This document shows positions 17,249-29,302 of a stretch of 64,000 bases of DNA, piece after piece. This stretch comes from Rhodospirillales bacterium 24-66-33 (lineage in GTDB: Bacteria > Pseudomonadota > Alphaproteobacteria > Reyranellales > Reyranellaceae). Numbering within the stretch: position 1 is the first letter of the stretch; every line of letters begins with the position of its first letter. The translations under genes were made by a program, and so were the position numbers. Under the pieces are notes generated by a model. That model was given only the letters and a program-made list of their open reading frames with translations. It searched no databases and was not told where the DNA came from. Location of the stretch: contig NCHQ01000001.1 in the NCBI GenBank assembly GCA_002281855.1, positions 1 through 64,000 of the forward strand, in the 5' to 3' direction.

Positions 17249-17908
17249 ATGCGGAATATCTTGATCGTCGCCGGCGGAGTCGTGGCGGTGGCAGCGATTG
17301 CTGGCGCCGTCTATTTCGGCACCCGCGCGCCTGCGTCCGGGCCGCCGCCCGTCGCGGCGGCGTCGGCCCCGAGCAAGGCCGGCCTGGAGGCCGTGCAGCC
17401 GGGCGATCACGTGCTGGGCGACGCCAATGCGCCGATCACGGTGATCGAGTATGCCTCGCTGACCTGCTCGCACTGTGCGCATTTCCACACGCAGGTCCTG
17501 CCCGAGATCAAGAAGAAGTGGATCGATACCGGCAAGGTGAAGCTGGTCTATCGCGACTTCCCGCTCGACCAGATCGCGGCCAAGGCCGCCCAGATCGCCG
17601 AATGTGCCGGCAACGACAAGTATTTCGGCGTGCTCGACATCATCTTCCGCGGCCAGCCGCAATGGGCGACGGCGGCCGATCCGCTGGCCGAGCTCGCCAA
17701 GCCGCTGCGCATCGCCGGCATGGGCGAGAACGAGATCAAGGCCTGCCTCGCCAACGAGGCGATGAGCAACGCCGTGATCAAGGACTATCAGGGCGGCGAG
17801 GCGATGGGCGTCAATTCCACGCCGACCCTGTTCATCAATGGGCAGCTCTATCGTGGGGCGCGCTCCGTCGAGGAACTCGACGGCGTACTCGGCAAGCTCG
17901 CCAAGTAG
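17249..17908 (+). CDS. DsbA family thiol-disulfide protein
   Basis: This 219-residue exported protein has an N-terminal membrane/signal segment (residues 4-24), a short Ala/Pro-rich spacer, and a thioredoxin domain with insert helices. The active site is CSHC (about residues 75-78) within EYASLTCSHCAHFH, and the cis-Pro loop is NSTPTLF near residue 191. It probably oxidises or isomerises disulfides in the periplasm. It is clearly paralogous to the second half of the preceding fusion gene (shared GDHVLG, DWIDTGK-like and GVNSTPT segments), so the pair arose by duplication. It precedes smc in the common alphaproteobacterial order. Confidence 0.9.
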   Translation: MRNILIVAGGVVAVAAIAGAVYFGTRAPASGPPPVAAASAPSKAGLEAVQPGDHVLGDANAPITVIEYASLTCSHCAHFHTQVLPEIKKKWIDTGKVKLVYRDFPLDQIAAKAAQIAECAGNDKYFGVLDIIFRGQPQWATAADPLAELAKPLRIAGMGENEIKACLANEAMSNAVIKDYQGGEAMGVNSTPTLFINGQLYRGARSVEELDGVLGKLAK

Positions 17909-17944
17909 GCACTCCAAGCACGTAACCAGACAGGCGTGGTGTAA

Positions 17945-20900
17945 ATGGTCCAGTTCGACAAGCTCCGGCTCTCCGGCTTCAAGTCCTTCGTCGATCCGAC
18001 GGAGCTTACGATCGAGTCCGGCATGACCGGGATCGTCGGGCCCAATGGCTGTGGCAAGTCGAACCTGGTCGAGGCCTTGAAGTGGGTGATGGGCGAGACC
18101 TCCGCCAAGCAGATGCGCGGCAGCGAAATGGAGGACGTCATCTTCGCCGGCTCCGGCCAGCGGCCGGCGCGCAACATCGCCGAGGTGATGCTGACGCTGG
18201 ACAACAAGACCCGCACCGCGCCGGCGATGGTGAACGACACCGACCAGCTCGACGTCGTGCGCCGCATCGAGCGCGGCCACGGCTCGGCCTATTCGGTGAA
18301 CGGTCGCGAAATTCGCGCGCGTGACGTGCAGACGCTGTTCGCCGACGCCGCCACCGGCTCACGCTCGACCGCGCTGGTCAGCCAGGGCCGCATCGGCACC
18401 CTGATCAACGCCAAGCCGGTCGACCGTCGCGGCGTCATCGACGAAGCGGCCGGCATCACTGGACTCTATGCCCGCCGTCACGAAGCCGAACTGCGCCTGC
18501 GGGCCGCCGAACAGAATCTCGCCCGCGTGCAGGACGTGCTGCTGGCCCTGGAGGAGCAGCACAAGGGGCTGAAGCGCCAGGCCCGCCAGGCCAGCCGCTA
18601 TCGCAACCTCTCGGACCATATCCGCCGCGCCGAGGCCTCCGTGCTGGCGCTGAAGCTGGCCAATGCCGAGCGCGATCTCGCGAACTCGAGCGAGCGCCTG
18701 AAGGAAGCGGAGGCCCAGGTCTCCGACCTCACGCGGCTGGTCGGCCTCGCCACCACCGCGCAGGCCGAAGCCGCGACCTCGCTGCCGCCGCTGCGCAACG
18801 AGGAGGCCGCCGCGGCCGCCGCGCTCCAGCGCCTGCGCGTGGCGCATGACGCGCTGACCGCCGAGGCCTCGCGTGTCGCCGCCGCCCAGCTCGAGGCCGG
18901 CCGGCGACTGCAGCAGACCGAGCACGATCTCGCGCGTGAACGCGGCCGCAAGGGCGATGCCGAGACGGCGATCGCCGATCTCGACAGCCAGCGCGTCCGC
19001 CTCGAGGAAGAGCGCGTGGGCGAGGATGAGCGCGCCGAAGCCGCCCAGGAGGCGCGCGACACCGCGCGCGCCGAGACCAACTCGGCCGAGGCCGGGCTCG
19101 ACCGCCTGACGCGCCAGATCGCCGACGACGAGGCCCTGCGCCAGAGCGTGTCGCGCGAGATCGCGGACCTGCAGGACCGGCTGCGCCGCCTGACCTCGCG
19201 TCGCGACGAAGTCACTGTCCAGCAGCGCCAGCTGGAAGCCGAACTGTCGAACCTGCCGGCGCTGCCGGAGGTCGAGGCCGAACTCGAAGCTGCCCGCACG
19301 GCGCTCGAGGAAGCGCGCCTCGGCGGCCAGGAGTCGATCGAGGCGGCCCGCGAGGCCGAGCGCTACGAATCCGACGCCGCGCGCCTGGCCGTTGCCAAGG
19401 CGGAGGCCGAGCGGCTCGACATGGAGCGCGCGCGTGCGGCCGAGCGGCAGGCGGCGGAAGCCAGCCACGCCGTTGCCGTCGAGACCCTGCAGAAGACCAA
19501 TGCGCGCCTGACCAAGCTGCGTGCCGAGGAGGCGGGCGTCGCCGCGGCGCTGAAGTCGTCGGCCAACTCACTGTGGCCGCCGTTGCTCGACGCCCTCTCC
19601 GTCGAGCCGGGCTACGAGAAGGCGCTGGGCGCGGCATTCGGCGACGAGCTCGAAGCCTCGTCGGATCGCGGCGCGCCGGTGCACTGGCTGCCGCTCGAGG
19701 CGATGACCGAGACGCCGGCTCTCCCCGAAGGGGCGACGCCGCTCGGCGCCCATGTCGGCGCCCTGCCGGAACTGGCTCGCCGCCTTGCCTTCATCGGCGT
19801 GGTGGCCAACGACGAGACCGGCGCGGCGCTGCAGGTCGCTCTCAAGCCCGGGCAGCAGCTTGTCACCCGCGAGGGCGCGGTCTGGCGCTGGGACGGCTAC
19901 ACGATGCGGGCCGGCGCGCCGTCGACCGCGGCGGTGCGGCTGAGCCAGCGCAACCGGCTGGCCGAGATTCGCCATCAGATCGATGGCGTCGTGGCCGAGC
20001 AGGAGATCGAGCAGGCGCGCGTCGATGCCGAGAAGACCTGGCTCGCCGCGGCGCGCGAGGCCGAGAAGATCTGTGTCGAGCTGGCCCGTGCCCACGAGCG
20101 CAGCGTGGCCGACGCCGCGCGGCGCAAGGCGCAGGATGCCGGCGAGGCCACCCGCACCGCCGAGCGCGCGGCCCAGGCCGCCATCGCCACGGCCGAGCGC
20201 CTCGCCACTCAGGCGCGCGATCGCCATGTCGAGGTCGCCCGCCGCACCGACCAGCTGCGCACCCGCCTGGCCGGCATCGAGACGACGGTCGCCGAAGTGC
20301 TGGGCGACATCGCCGAGGTCGAAATGCGTCGCACCTTCCGCGAGGCGCGCCTGTCGTCGATCTCCGACACGCAGGCCGACCGGGCGGAGGCCGGCGCCTT
20401 GCGCGTGCGCATCGCCGAACTGCGGGCGGCGCTGGTCGAGGCCGAGAGCCAGTGCGACCGTCTCGCGCGCGACTCCAAGATGCGCGTCGAGCGTCTGGCG
20501 CAGATCGCGCAGGACCATGAAGGCTGGAGCAAGCGCCTCGGCGAGGCCGACGGCCAGATTCTCGAACTCGATGCACGGCGCGAGCAGACCGCGGAAGCGA
20601 TCGCCGAACTCGAAGCCAAGCCGGCTGAGATCGAGGAGAAGCGCTTCGTCCTCGCCGACGAGATCGAGAAGGCCGAGTTCAACCGCCAGGAAGCCGCCGA
20701 CCGGCTGGCGATCGGCGAGACGCGCCAATCGGAGTCCGACAAGGCGCTGAGGCAGGCCGAGACCGAGATGGCCCAGGCGCGCGAGACCTGGGTCCGCCGC
20801 GAGGGTCAGGTCGAGCAGGCGACCAAGGATCGCGAGACCGTGGTCGAGCGCATCCTCGAGCGCCTGCGCTGCGAGCCGGACGGCGTTCTCGCCCTGGCCG

Positions 20901-21601
20901 AGGTCCAGTCGATCGAGGAACTGCCGGAACTCGACAAGGCCGAGCACAAGCTCGAACGCCTGGTGCACGAGCGCGAGACGATGGGCGCCGTGAACCTGAG
21001 GGCCGAGGAAGAGGCCAACGAACTCGAGCAGCAGATCACCGCCATGACGACCGAGCGCGACGACCTGGTCGCCGCCATCGGCCGCCTGCGCCAGGGCATC
21101 CAGAGCCTGAACCGCGAGGGTCGCGAGCGCTTCCTCGCCGCCTTCGAGCAGGTGAGCGGCCACTTCCAGCAGCTCTTCACCAAGCTGTTCGGCGGCGGCA
21201 AGGCCGAACTGCGGCTCACCGAGTCGGAGGATCCGCTGGAGGCCGGCCTCGAAATCCATGCCAGCCCGCCGGGCAAGAAGCTTCAGGTCATGTCGCTACT
21301 CTCGGGCGGCGAGCAGGCGCTCACGGCCCTGTCGCTCCTGTTCGCGGTGTTCATGACCAACCCGGCGCCGATCTGCGTGCTGGACGAGGTCGACGCGCCG
21401 CTGGACGACCTCAACGTGGAGCGCTTCTGCGGCCTGGTGAACGACATCGCCGGCCGGACCGACACGCGCTTCCTGATCATCACCCACCATCGCGTCACCA
21501 TGGCGCGCATGGATCGTCTCTACGGCGTGACCATGGCCGAGCGGGGCGTTTCCCAACTCGTGTCGGTGAACCTGCAGGAGGCCGACCGCATGGTGGCCTA
21601 A
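17945..21601 (+). CDS. smc: Chromosome segregation protein SMC
   Basis: SMC is the ATP-driven clamp that compacts and segregates the chromosome with ScpAB. This 1218-residue protein has Walker A GPNGCGKSN (about residues 32-40), long coiled coils rich in Glu, Arg and Ala, a hinge near residues 540-670, the ABC signature LLSGGEQALTAL near 1118-1129 and Walker B ICVLDEVDAPLDD near 1140-1152. The length is normal for the family. GTGTAA before ATG 17945 is a poor SD. A strong terminator follows it. Confidence 0.97.
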   Translation: MVQFDKLRLSGFKSFVDPTELTIESGMTGIVGPNGCGKSNLVEALKWVMGETSAKQMRGSEMEDVIFAGSGQRPARNIAEVMLTLDNKTRTAPAMVNDTDQLDVVRRIERGHGSAYSVNGREIRARDVQTLFADAATGSRSTALVSQGRIGTLINAKPVDRRGVIDEAAGITGLYARRHEAELRLRAAEQNLARVQDVLLALEEQHKGLKRQARQASRYRNLSDHIRRAEASVLALKLANAERDLANSSERLKEAEAQVSDLTRLVGLATTAQAEAATSLPPLRNEEAAAAAALQRLRVAHDALTAEASRVAAAQLEAGRRLQQTEHDLARERGRKGDAETAIADLDSQRVRLEEERVGEDERAEAAQEARDTARAETNSAEAGLDRLTRQIADDEALRQSVSREIADLQDRLRRLTSRRDEVTVQQRQLEAELSNLPALPEVEAELEAARTALEEARLGGQESIEAAREAERYESDAARLAVAKAEAERLDMERARAAERQAAEASHAVAVETLQKTNARLTKLRAEEAGVAAALKSSANSLWPPLLDALSVEPGYEKALGAAFGDELEASSDRGAPVHWLPLEAMTETPALPEGATPLGAHVGALPELARRLAFIGVVANDETGAALQVALKPGQQLVTREGAVWRWDGYTMRAGAPSTAAVRLSQRNRLAEIRHQIDGVVAEQEIEQARVDAEKTWLAAAREAEKICVELARAHERSVADAARRKAQDAGEATRTAERAAQAAIATAERLATQARDRHVEVARRTDQLRTRLAGIETTVAEVLGDIAEVEMRRTFREARLSSISDTQADRAEAGALRVRIAELRAALVEAESQCDRLARDSKMRVERLAQIAQDHEGWSKRLGEADGQILELDARREQTAEAIAELEAKPAEIEEKRFVLADEIEKAEFNRQEAADRLAIGETRQSESDKALRQAETEMAQARETWVRREGQVEQATKDRETVVERILERLRCEPDGVLALAEVQSIEELPELDKAEHKLERLVHERETMGAVNLRAEEEANELEQQITAMTTERDDLVAAIGRLRQGIQSLNREGRERFLAAFEQVSGHFQQLFTKLFGGGKAELRLTESEDPLEAGLEIHASPPGKKLQVMSLLSGGEQALTALSLLFAVFMTNPAPICVLDEVDAPLDDLNVERFCGLVNDIAGRTDTRFLIITHHRVTMARMDRLYGVTMAERGVSQLVSVNLQEADRMVA

Positions 21602-21656
21602 CCCTTACGACGGCGTCAGCCTAAGCAAGCAAGACAATCTTCCTCTCAAATAAACT

Positions 21657-21690
21657 GGGCGCCGGCTGGCCTGACGGCGCCCTTTTCTTT
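21657..21690 (+). terminator. Rho-independent terminator after smc
   Basis: A perfect 8-bp GC-rich stem (GGGCGCCG at 21657-21664, CGGCGCCC at 21675-21682) has a 10-nt loop and is followed by TTTTCTTT. This is the clearest intrinsic terminator in the window. It separates smc from dapE. Confidence 0.9.
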
Positions 21691-21733
21691 GCCGCCCTTC
21701 TCACGGCCGGGGCGGGCCTGTAGTGTCCGGCCC

Positions 21734-22921
21734 ATGCCCGATTCGCTCAGCACCAACGTTACCGATGTCATCGACCTGACGCGCACGCTCGTCCGCTGCG
21801 AGAGCGTGACGCCGCGCGAAGCCGGTGCGCTGCAGCTGCTGGAACAGACGCTGGCGCCGCTCGGCTTCGCGTGCGAGCGCATGGATTTCACCGAGGCCGG
21901 CACCGACGACGTCGCCAACCTCTATGCCCGCATCGGCAGCGGCGGGAAGCATTTCTGCTTCGCCGGCCATTCCGACGTGGTGCCGGTGGGCGATCTCTCG
22001 TCCTGGACGATTGGTCCGTTCGCGGCCGAACTGTCGGGCGGCTACCTGTTCGGGCGCGGTGCTGCCGACATGAAGGGCGCGATCGCCGCCTTCACCGACG
22101 CCGCTGCGCGCTTTCTCAGCCGTCGCGGCCGTGATTTCGGCGGTTCGATCAGCCTGCTGATCACCGGCGACGAGGAGGGGCCGGCGGTCAACGGTACGGT
22201 CAAGATGCTGCAGCGGCTGGCCGACCGCGGCGAGACGATCGACGCCTGCATCGTTGGCGAGCCGACGAGTTCGAAGCGGTTCGGCGACATGATGAAGATC
22301 GGCCGGCGTGGCAGCATGACCGTCGACCTGGTCGTGCGCGGCGTGCAGGGGCATGTGGCTTACCCCGAGCGGCTCGACAATGCCGTCCATCGCCTGTCGG
22401 CGATCATCGAGGCGCTGGTGCGCGAGCCGATCGACAAGGGCAGCACGCATTTCGGTCCGACCTCGCTGCAGTTCACCACCGTGGACGTCGGCAATCCGGC
22501 GACCAACATCGCCCCGGGCGTCGCCAAGGCGCGCTTCAACACGCGGTTCAACGATCTGTGGACCTCGAAGACCCTACTGGCCCATCTCAAGGAGCGGATC
22601 GAGCGCGCCAGCGAGGCGCTGGGCGGCAACGGCACCGTCGACTACAGCGTCCAGGTCTCGGGCGAGTCGTTCTATACGCCGCCGGGGCCGCTGAGCGACC
22701 TCGTCGCCGGCGCGGTCCGCGACGTGGCCGGTATCGAGACCGAACTGTCGACAACGGGCGGTACGTCCGACGCGCGCTTCATCCGCAGCTACTGCCCGGT
22801 GCTCGAATTCGGGCTGGTCGGCGAGAGCATGCACAAGGTCGACGAGAAGAGCGCGGTCGCCGACCTCAAGATGCTGGCGCGCGTCTACGAAACGGTACTC
22901 GACCGTTACTTCGCGCCCTGA
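21734..22921 (+). CDS. dapE: Succinyl-diaminopimelate desuccinylase
   Basis: DapE hydrolyses N-succinyl-L,L-diaminopimelate in the lysine and peptidoglycan precursor pathway. This 395-residue M20 metallopeptidase has metal ligands in GHSDVVP (His79, Asp81), GAADMKG (Asp112) and TGDEEGPA (the Glu pair near 149), and a late-domain STTGGTSDARFI segment typical of DapE. ATG 21734 gives family length; the frame opens at 21689 inside the upstream terminator. One oddity: the usual RGAADMK is seen as GRGAADMKG, which is normal. Confidence 0.94.
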   Translation: MPDSLSTNVTDVIDLTRTLVRCESVTPREAGALQLLEQTLAPLGFACERMDFTEAGTDDVANLYARIGSGGKHFCFAGHSDVVPVGDLSSWTIGPFAAELSGGYLFGRGAADMKGAIAAFTDAAARFLSRRGRDFGGSISLLITGDEEGPAVNGTVKMLQRLADRGETIDACIVGEPTSSKRFGDMMKIGRRGSMTVDLVVRGVQGHVAYPERLDNAVHRLSAIIEALVREPIDKGSTHFGPTSLQFTTVDVGNPATNIAPGVAKARFNTRFNDLWTSKTLLAHLKERIERASEALGGNGTVDYSVQVSGESFYTPPGPLSDLVAGAVRDVAGIETELSTTGGTSDARFIRSYCPVLEFGLVGESMHKVDEKSAVADLKMLARVYETVLDRYFAP

Positions 22922-22928
22922 GACGCGC

Positions 22929-23513
22929 GTGATCAGCACTGGTGAAATCGCCCGCGGCATGCAGGGCGCGCTCGGACTTCTGAAGCGCGACCCGGCCGCC
23001 CCGTCCTACTTCGACAATACGCTGGAAGCCTGCGTCCGCTCGTTCCAGGTGATGATCCTGGTCGCGCCGCTGCACATCACGCTGATGCTTCTGCGCTACA
23101 CGAGCGTGACCTCGACGGCCGACGAACTGGAGATCGTGCTGGTCGAGGCGCTGCGCTACGTCGTCGACTGGCTGCTGTTCCCGGTGCTGTTCTACGAGAT
23201 CGCGCGACGGCGCAACTGGCTCGGCCTGTTCCCGCGCTACATCTCCGCGCTGAACTGGGTCAACCTGCCGGCGATGATCGTGGCCGTGATCGGCGTGGTC
23301 CTGGCGACCCTGCTGCCGGCGGTGCCGGCCGAACTCGTCCGGATCGCGCTGCAGGCGCTCTTCTTCTACTGGTTCCTGGCGACGACGCGCGCCACGCTGG
23401 GCGTGGCCTGGCCGGTCGCGACGCTGCTGCTGGTCGTCAACTGGGTGCCCTCGCTCTTCATCTCACTGATCGTCGACCGCTTCCTCGGCATCGCCCTCGT
23501 GGCCGGCGCCTAG
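22929..23513 (+). CDS. Polytopic membrane protein of unknown function
   Basis: This 194-residue protein starts with GTG 22929, seven bases after the dapE stop. It has about four or five hydrophobic segments (near residues 38-58, 75-92, 108-132, 135-152 and 158-182), with a short positively charged N-terminus. I recognise no family signature beyond similarity in style to alphaproteobacterial conserved membrane proteins found beside dapE. Its 3' end overlaps the truA 3' end by 51 nt on the opposite strand. Confidence 0.72.
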   Translation: MISTGEIARGMQGALGLLKRDPAAPSYFDNTLEACVRSFQVMILVAPLHITLMLLRYTSVTSTADELEIVLVEALRYVVDWLLFPVLFYEIARRRNWLGLFPRYISALNWVNLPAMIVAVIGVVLATLLPAVPAELVRIALQALFFYWFLATTRATLGVAWPVATLLLVVNWVPSLFISLIVDRFLGIALVAGA

Positions 23514-24251
23514 CTCGTAGCGCACCTCCATCAGGCAGAGGCCGTGCGGCGGCGCCGTCGGACCGGCGCGGGTACGATCGCGCGCGGCGAGCGCCGCCTC
23601 GACATCGCCGCGGCTCCACTGGCCGCGTCCCACGAGATGCAGGGTGCCCACCAGGATGCGCACCTGGTTGTGGAGGAAGGAGCGCGAGCCGACGTCGACG
23701 TGGATCTCCTCCCCACGGCGCGTGACCTCGAGCAGGTCGAGCGTCTTCAGCGCCGAGGGCGACTGGCAGGCGGTCGAGCGGAAGCTGTTGAAGTCGTGGT
23801 GGCCGACCAGCACCGCCGCGGCCTCCGCCATCGCCGCGACGTCGAGAGCGACCGGCACGTGCCAGAGCTGGCCGCGATCGAGCGCGGGCGGCGCACGACG
23901 GTTGATGATGCGATAGCGGTAGCGCCGCCATGTCGCGGAGAAGCGGGCATGAAAGCCGGGCGGGGCGCGTTCGGCGGTGAGGACCGAGACCGGCTGCGGC
24001 TTCAGGTGGAAGTTGATCGCCGAGCGGATGGTCTCGACCGGCCGCTCGCTGGAAAGATCGAGATGCACGACCTGGCCGCGCGCATGCACGCCGGTGTCGG
24101 TGCGACCAGCGGCCTGGACGGGCGGTCGCTCGCCGGCGAAGGCGAACACCGCCTCTTCGAGGGCAGCCTGTACCGAAGGTCCGTTCGGCTGGCGCTGCCA
24201 TCCGACGAACGGCGCGCCGTCATATTCGATCGTGAGCTTGTAGCGCGGCAC
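23463..24251 (-). CDS. truA: tRNA pseudouridine(38-40) synthase
   Basis: TruA makes pseudouridine at positions 38-40 of tRNA anticodon arms. The 262-residue protein has the catalytic Asp in AGRTDTGVHARGQ (Asp52), the N-terminal EYDGAPFVGWQRQ, and FHARFSATWRRYRYRI. The late GSRSFLHNQVRILVGTL helix is family-typical. It lies 4 nt after fmt on the same strand. Its C-terminal tail is slightly extended (EGDAEEAVDD) and overlaps the convergent membrane protein gene. Confidence 0.95.
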   Translation of the reverse strand: MPRYKLTIEYDGAPFVGWQRQPNGPSVQAALEEAVFAFAGERPPVQAAGRTDTGVHARGQVVHLDLSSERPVETIRSAINFHLKPQPVSVLTAERAPPGFHARFSATWRRYRYRIINRRAPPALDRGQLWHVPVALDVAAMAEAAAVLVGHHDFNSFRSTACQSPSALKTLDLLEVTRRGEEIHVDVGSRSFLHNQVRILVGTLHLVGRGQWSRGDVEAALAARDRTRAGPTAPPHGLCLMEVRYELGAGHEGDAEEAVDDQ

Positions 24252-24255
24252 GGCG

Positions 24256-25224
24256 TCAGGTCGGCTGCGGGATCGTCAAGGCTATGGGCGGCTGCAGCAC
24301 CGTGCCGGCCTCGAGCGCGAAGCCGCGCAAAAAGGCATCGGCCGATTGTGCCGACTTGCCGGGCCGCTGCAGCTTCAGGAGCTTCAGCCCGCCGATGCCG
24401 CAGGTCACGACCGGAAAGCCGTCGCGGGCGATGGAGACGCTGCCCGGCGTTCCACCGGCCAGGGTGAGCGCCGCCGCCAGCACCTTGATGCGCTCGACCC
24501 CGCCCGCCTTGGGCGCTTCGAAGGAGGTGCCGGGCCAGGGATGGAAGGCACGCACCTTGCGCTCCAGCTCGGCAGCCGGCCGGCGCCAGTCGAGCACGCC
24601 TTCCTCCTTGCCGAGCTTGTGGGCATAGGTGACGCCCTCCATCGGCTGGTCGACCGGCTCGATGCTACGGCGCAGCAACCCGTCGAGGGTCGAGACGATC
24701 AGGCGGCCGCCCAGCTCGGCCAGCCGGTCGTGTACGGTTTCGGCGGTATCGGCGGCGGAGATCGGTGTGCCTTCGGCCAGCAGCATCGGGCCGGTGTCGA
24801 GGCCCTCGTCCATGCGCATGATGGTGACGCCCGTCTCGGCGTCGCCGGCCAGGATCGCGCGATGGATGGGCGCCGCGCCGCGCCAGCGCGGCAGCAGGGA
24901 GCCATGGATGTTGATGCAGCCCAGCACCGGCGCGTCGAGGAAGCTTTTAGGCAGGATGTGTCCATAGGACACGACCACGGCGGCATCGAGATCGAGCGCC
25001 TTGAAGGCCTCGGCCGCCTCGTCGCTCTTCAGGGTGCGCGGCGTGCGGACCGGCAGCCCGAGTTTGTCGGCGAGCTCGTGCACGGGCGTCTTGCGCTCCT
25101 GCTGGCCGCGACCTGCGGGCTTGGGGGCTCTGGTGTAGACGCAGGCGACGTCGTGACCGGCTTCGACCAGCGCGGCGAGAGCCGGCACGGCGAAGGCGGA
25201 AGTGCCCAGGAACGCAATCTTCAT
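24256..25224 (-). CDS. fmt: Methionyl-tRNA formyltransferase
   Basis: Fmt formylates initiator Met-tRNA. This 322-residue protein has the GTSAFAVPAL start and the catalytic motif INIHGSLLPRWRGAAP near residues 105-120 (Asn, His), with the conserved Asp in DAETGVTIMRMDEGLDTGPM. The C-terminal OB-like domain follows from about residue 205. The pair fmt-truA is usual, but def (peptide deformylase), often placed before fmt, is not present here: the gene upstream is the divergent zapE. Confidence 0.95.
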   Translation of the reverse strand: MKIAFLGTSAFAVPALAALVEAGHDVACVYTRAPKPAGRGQQERKTPVHELADKLGLPVRTPRTLKSDEAAEAFKALDLDAAVVVSYGHILPKSFLDAPVLGCINIHGSLLPRWRGAAPIHRAILAGDAETGVTIMRMDEGLDTGPMLLAEGTPISAADTAETVHDRLAELGGRLIVSTLDGLLRRSIEPVDQPMEGVTYAHKLGKEEGVLDWRRPAAELERKVRAFHPWPGTSFEAPKAGGVERIKVLAAALTLAGGTPGSVSIARDGFPVVTCGIGGLKLLKLQRPGKSAQSADAFLRGFALEAGTVLQPPIALTIPQPT

Positions 25225-25275
25225 CGCCGCACCTTATAGGCAGCCGCGCGACGGTGAGCTAGGTATGCCGCCGCA

Positions 25276-26436
25276 ATGGAGTCCAGTACCCCCTCGACCG
25301 GCAAGGGTCCGCTCGCCAACCTCGCCGCCCGACGCGCCGCGGGCGAGATCCACGCCGATCCCGTGCAGGAAAAAGTCGTTCTGCGATTGCAGGCGATCCA
25401 CGACCAGTTGAGCGCCCTGGCGGTGGCCCCGCCGGTCAGGACGGGCTTCCTCGCCCGCCTGGGCTTGGGTCACGCGCCGAAACCGCCGGAAGGGCCGCAC
25501 GGCCTCTATATCTGGGGCTCGGTCGGTCGCGGCAAGTCCATGCTGATGGACCTGTTCTTTGCCGATGCGCCGGTCGCCAAGAAGCGCCGCGTGCACTTCC
25601 ACGAATTCATGCTGGAGGTGCAGGCGAGGCTGCATCGCCGGCGCGAGGAGCTGGCGGCGAAGGGCGCTCCGCCCGAATCCGACACGATCGTGCCGATCGC
25701 CAGGGAGATCGCGGCCGAGACGCGCCTGCTCTGCTTCGACGAGTTCCAGGTGACCAACATCGCCGACGCGATGATCCTCGGCCGCCTGTTCGAAACGCTG
25801 TTCGAGGAGGGGATCACAGTGATCGCCACCTCCAACCGCGCGCCCGACGATCTCTACAAGAACGGCTTGCAGCGCGATCGTTTCCTGCCCTTCATCGAAC
25901 TAGTGAAGCAGCGCCTCGAAGTGCTCGAACTGGGCGGCGCGCAGGACTACCGCATGGGCCGCCTGCGCGAGCTCGACCTTTACCTCACCCCGCTCGGGAG
26001 TTGGGCGACCAAGAAGCTCGACGAGGCGTTCCGCGCGCTGAGCAACGGCGGCGACGGCGAGCCGCGCGTGCTGCGCACGCAGGGGCGCGATGTCGAGGTG
26101 CCGCGCGCGGCGCCCGGTGTCGCGATGGCGCATTTCATGGACTGGTGCGCCAAGCCGATGGGCGCCGCGGACTTCCTGTGCATCGCCGACAGTTTCCACA
26201 CCGTCATCGTGGCGGAGATTCCCAAGATGGGGCCGGACAGCCAGGACAAGGCCGTTCGCTTCGTGACGATGATCGACACCTTCTACGAGAAGAAGGTGAA
26301 GTTCATCTGTTCGGCGGCGGCAAACCCGGGAAACCTCTACCCCGAAGGCGACGGCTCCTTCGAATTCCAGCGCACCGTCTCGCGGCTCATGGAAATGCAG
26401 AGCCCGGAGTATCTGAACCTCGATCACATCGCCTAA
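25276..26436 (+). CDS. zapE: Cell division ATPase ZapE (AFG1 family)
   Basis: ZapE is an AAA-like ATPase linked to Z-ring constriction and, in mitochondrial homologues, to protein quality control. This 386-residue protein has Walker [14 protein letters not shown] near residues 79-91, Walker [17 protein letters not shown] near residues 153-168, a sensor [16 protein letters not shown], and a C-terminal [17 protein letters not shown] segment. Its length is normal. In alphaproteobacteria it is often just upstream of mdh; here two hydrolase genes intervene. Confidence 0.93.
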   Translation: MESSTPSTGKGPLANLAARRAAGEIHADPVQEKVVLRLQAIHDQLSALAVAPPVRTGFLARLGLGHAPKPPEGPHGLYIWGSVGRGKSMLMDLFFADAPVAKKRRVHFHEFMLEVQARLHRRREELAAKGAPPESDTIVPIAREIAAETRLLCFDEFQVTNIADAMILGRLFETLFEEGITVIATSNRAPDDLYKNGLQRDRFLPFIELVKQRLEVLELGGAQDYRMGRLRELDLYLTPLGSWATKKLDEAFRALSNGGDGEPRVLRTQGRDVEVPRAAPGVAMAHFMDWCAKPMGAADFLCIADSFHTVIVAEIPKMGPDSQDKAVRFVTMIDTFYEKKVKFICSAAANPGNLYPEGDGSFEFQRTVSRLMEMQSPEYLNLDHIA

Positions 26437-26509
26437 TCGTGATTGTGGGCCCGTCCGGCCCCAGCATAGGCTCTGCGGCGTTTTTCAGAGTTTATTCGGG
26501 AGGCAGGAC

Positions 26510-27400
26510 ATGGACGGCGATCGCGTGATTTCCTTGAACGAAGGCGGCCTGTCGCGCCGTAACGCCCTGAAGGCGACGGCGACCGGCGCGGCGCTCGGCG
26601 GCGCGTTCGCGTTGTCGGTGCAGCCGGTCCAGGCGCAGACCATGATCACCACGCCGGCGGACGGACTCACGGCGGGTGCCGTCAAGGTCAAGACCAAGGA
26701 CGGCAAGGAGATGGACGCCTACCGCGCCATGCCGGCCTCTGGCCAGGCTTTCGGCACGATTCTGGTCGTGCAGGAGATCTTCGGCGTCCACGCGCACATC
26801 GCCGATCTCTGCCGCCGTTTCGCCAAGGCCGGCTACTACGCTATCGCGCCGGAACTCTATTTCCGCCAGGGCGATCCCAAGGCCATCACCGACACGCAGG
26901 CGCTGCTGCGCGAGATCGTCGCGAAGGTGCCGGACGAGCAGGTCATGGGCGACCTCGACGCGACCGTGGCCTTTGCCAAGGGCGAGGGCAAGGCCGACAC
27001 CGCCAAACTCGGCATCACCGGCTTCTGCTGGGGCGGCCGCATCGTCTGGCTCTATGCGGCCTACAGTTCGGGGCTCAAGGCGGGCGTCGCGTGGTACGGC
27101 CGGGTCGTCGGCGATTCGACGCCGATGACGCCCAAGCATCCGGTCGACATCGCCAAGGACCTCAAGGCGCCGGTGCTCGGCCTCTATGGCGGCGCCGACA
27201 CCGGCATTCCGAACGACACCGTCGACCGCATGCGCGCGGCCCTGAAGGCCGGCAGCCCGGCCGCCCAGAAGTCGCAGATCGACACCTATCCGGACACGCC
27301 GCACGCGTTCAACGCCGACTATCGCCCGTCCTACCGCAAGGAGCAGGCGGAGGATGCATGGAAGAAGGCGCTTGCCTGGTTCAAAGCCAACGGTGTCTGA
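26510..27400 (+). CDS. Dienelactone hydrolase family protein, Tat-exported
   Basis: This 296-residue alpha/beta hydrolase has a twin-arginine leader ([20 protein letters not shown], cleavage after VQAQ near residue 43). The catalytic Cys is in GFCWGG (about residue 170), the Asp in [10 protein letters not shown] and the His in TPHAFNADY. It should cleave an ester or lactone in the periplasm; carboxymethylenebutenolidase annotation would be guesswork. GGGAGGCAGGAC before ATG 26510 is a good SD. The next hydrolase starts 8 nt after its stop. Confidence 0.85.
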   Translation: MDGDRVISLNEGGLSRRNALKATATGAALGGAFALSVQPVQAQTMITTPADGLTAGAVKVKTKDGKEMDAYRAMPASGQAFGTILVVQEIFGVHAHIADLCRRFAKAGYYAIAPELYFRQGDPKAITDTQALLREIVAKVPDEQVMGDLDATVAFAKGEGKADTAKLGITGFCWGGRIVWLYAAYSSGLKAGVAWYGRVVGDSTPMTPKHPVDIAKDLKAPVLGLYGGADTGIPNDTVDRMRAALKAGSPAAQKSQIDTYPDTPHAFNADYRPSYRKEQAEDAWKKALAWFKANGV

Positions 27401-27407
27401 TCGGCTG

Positions 27408-29302
<1,895 letters not shown>

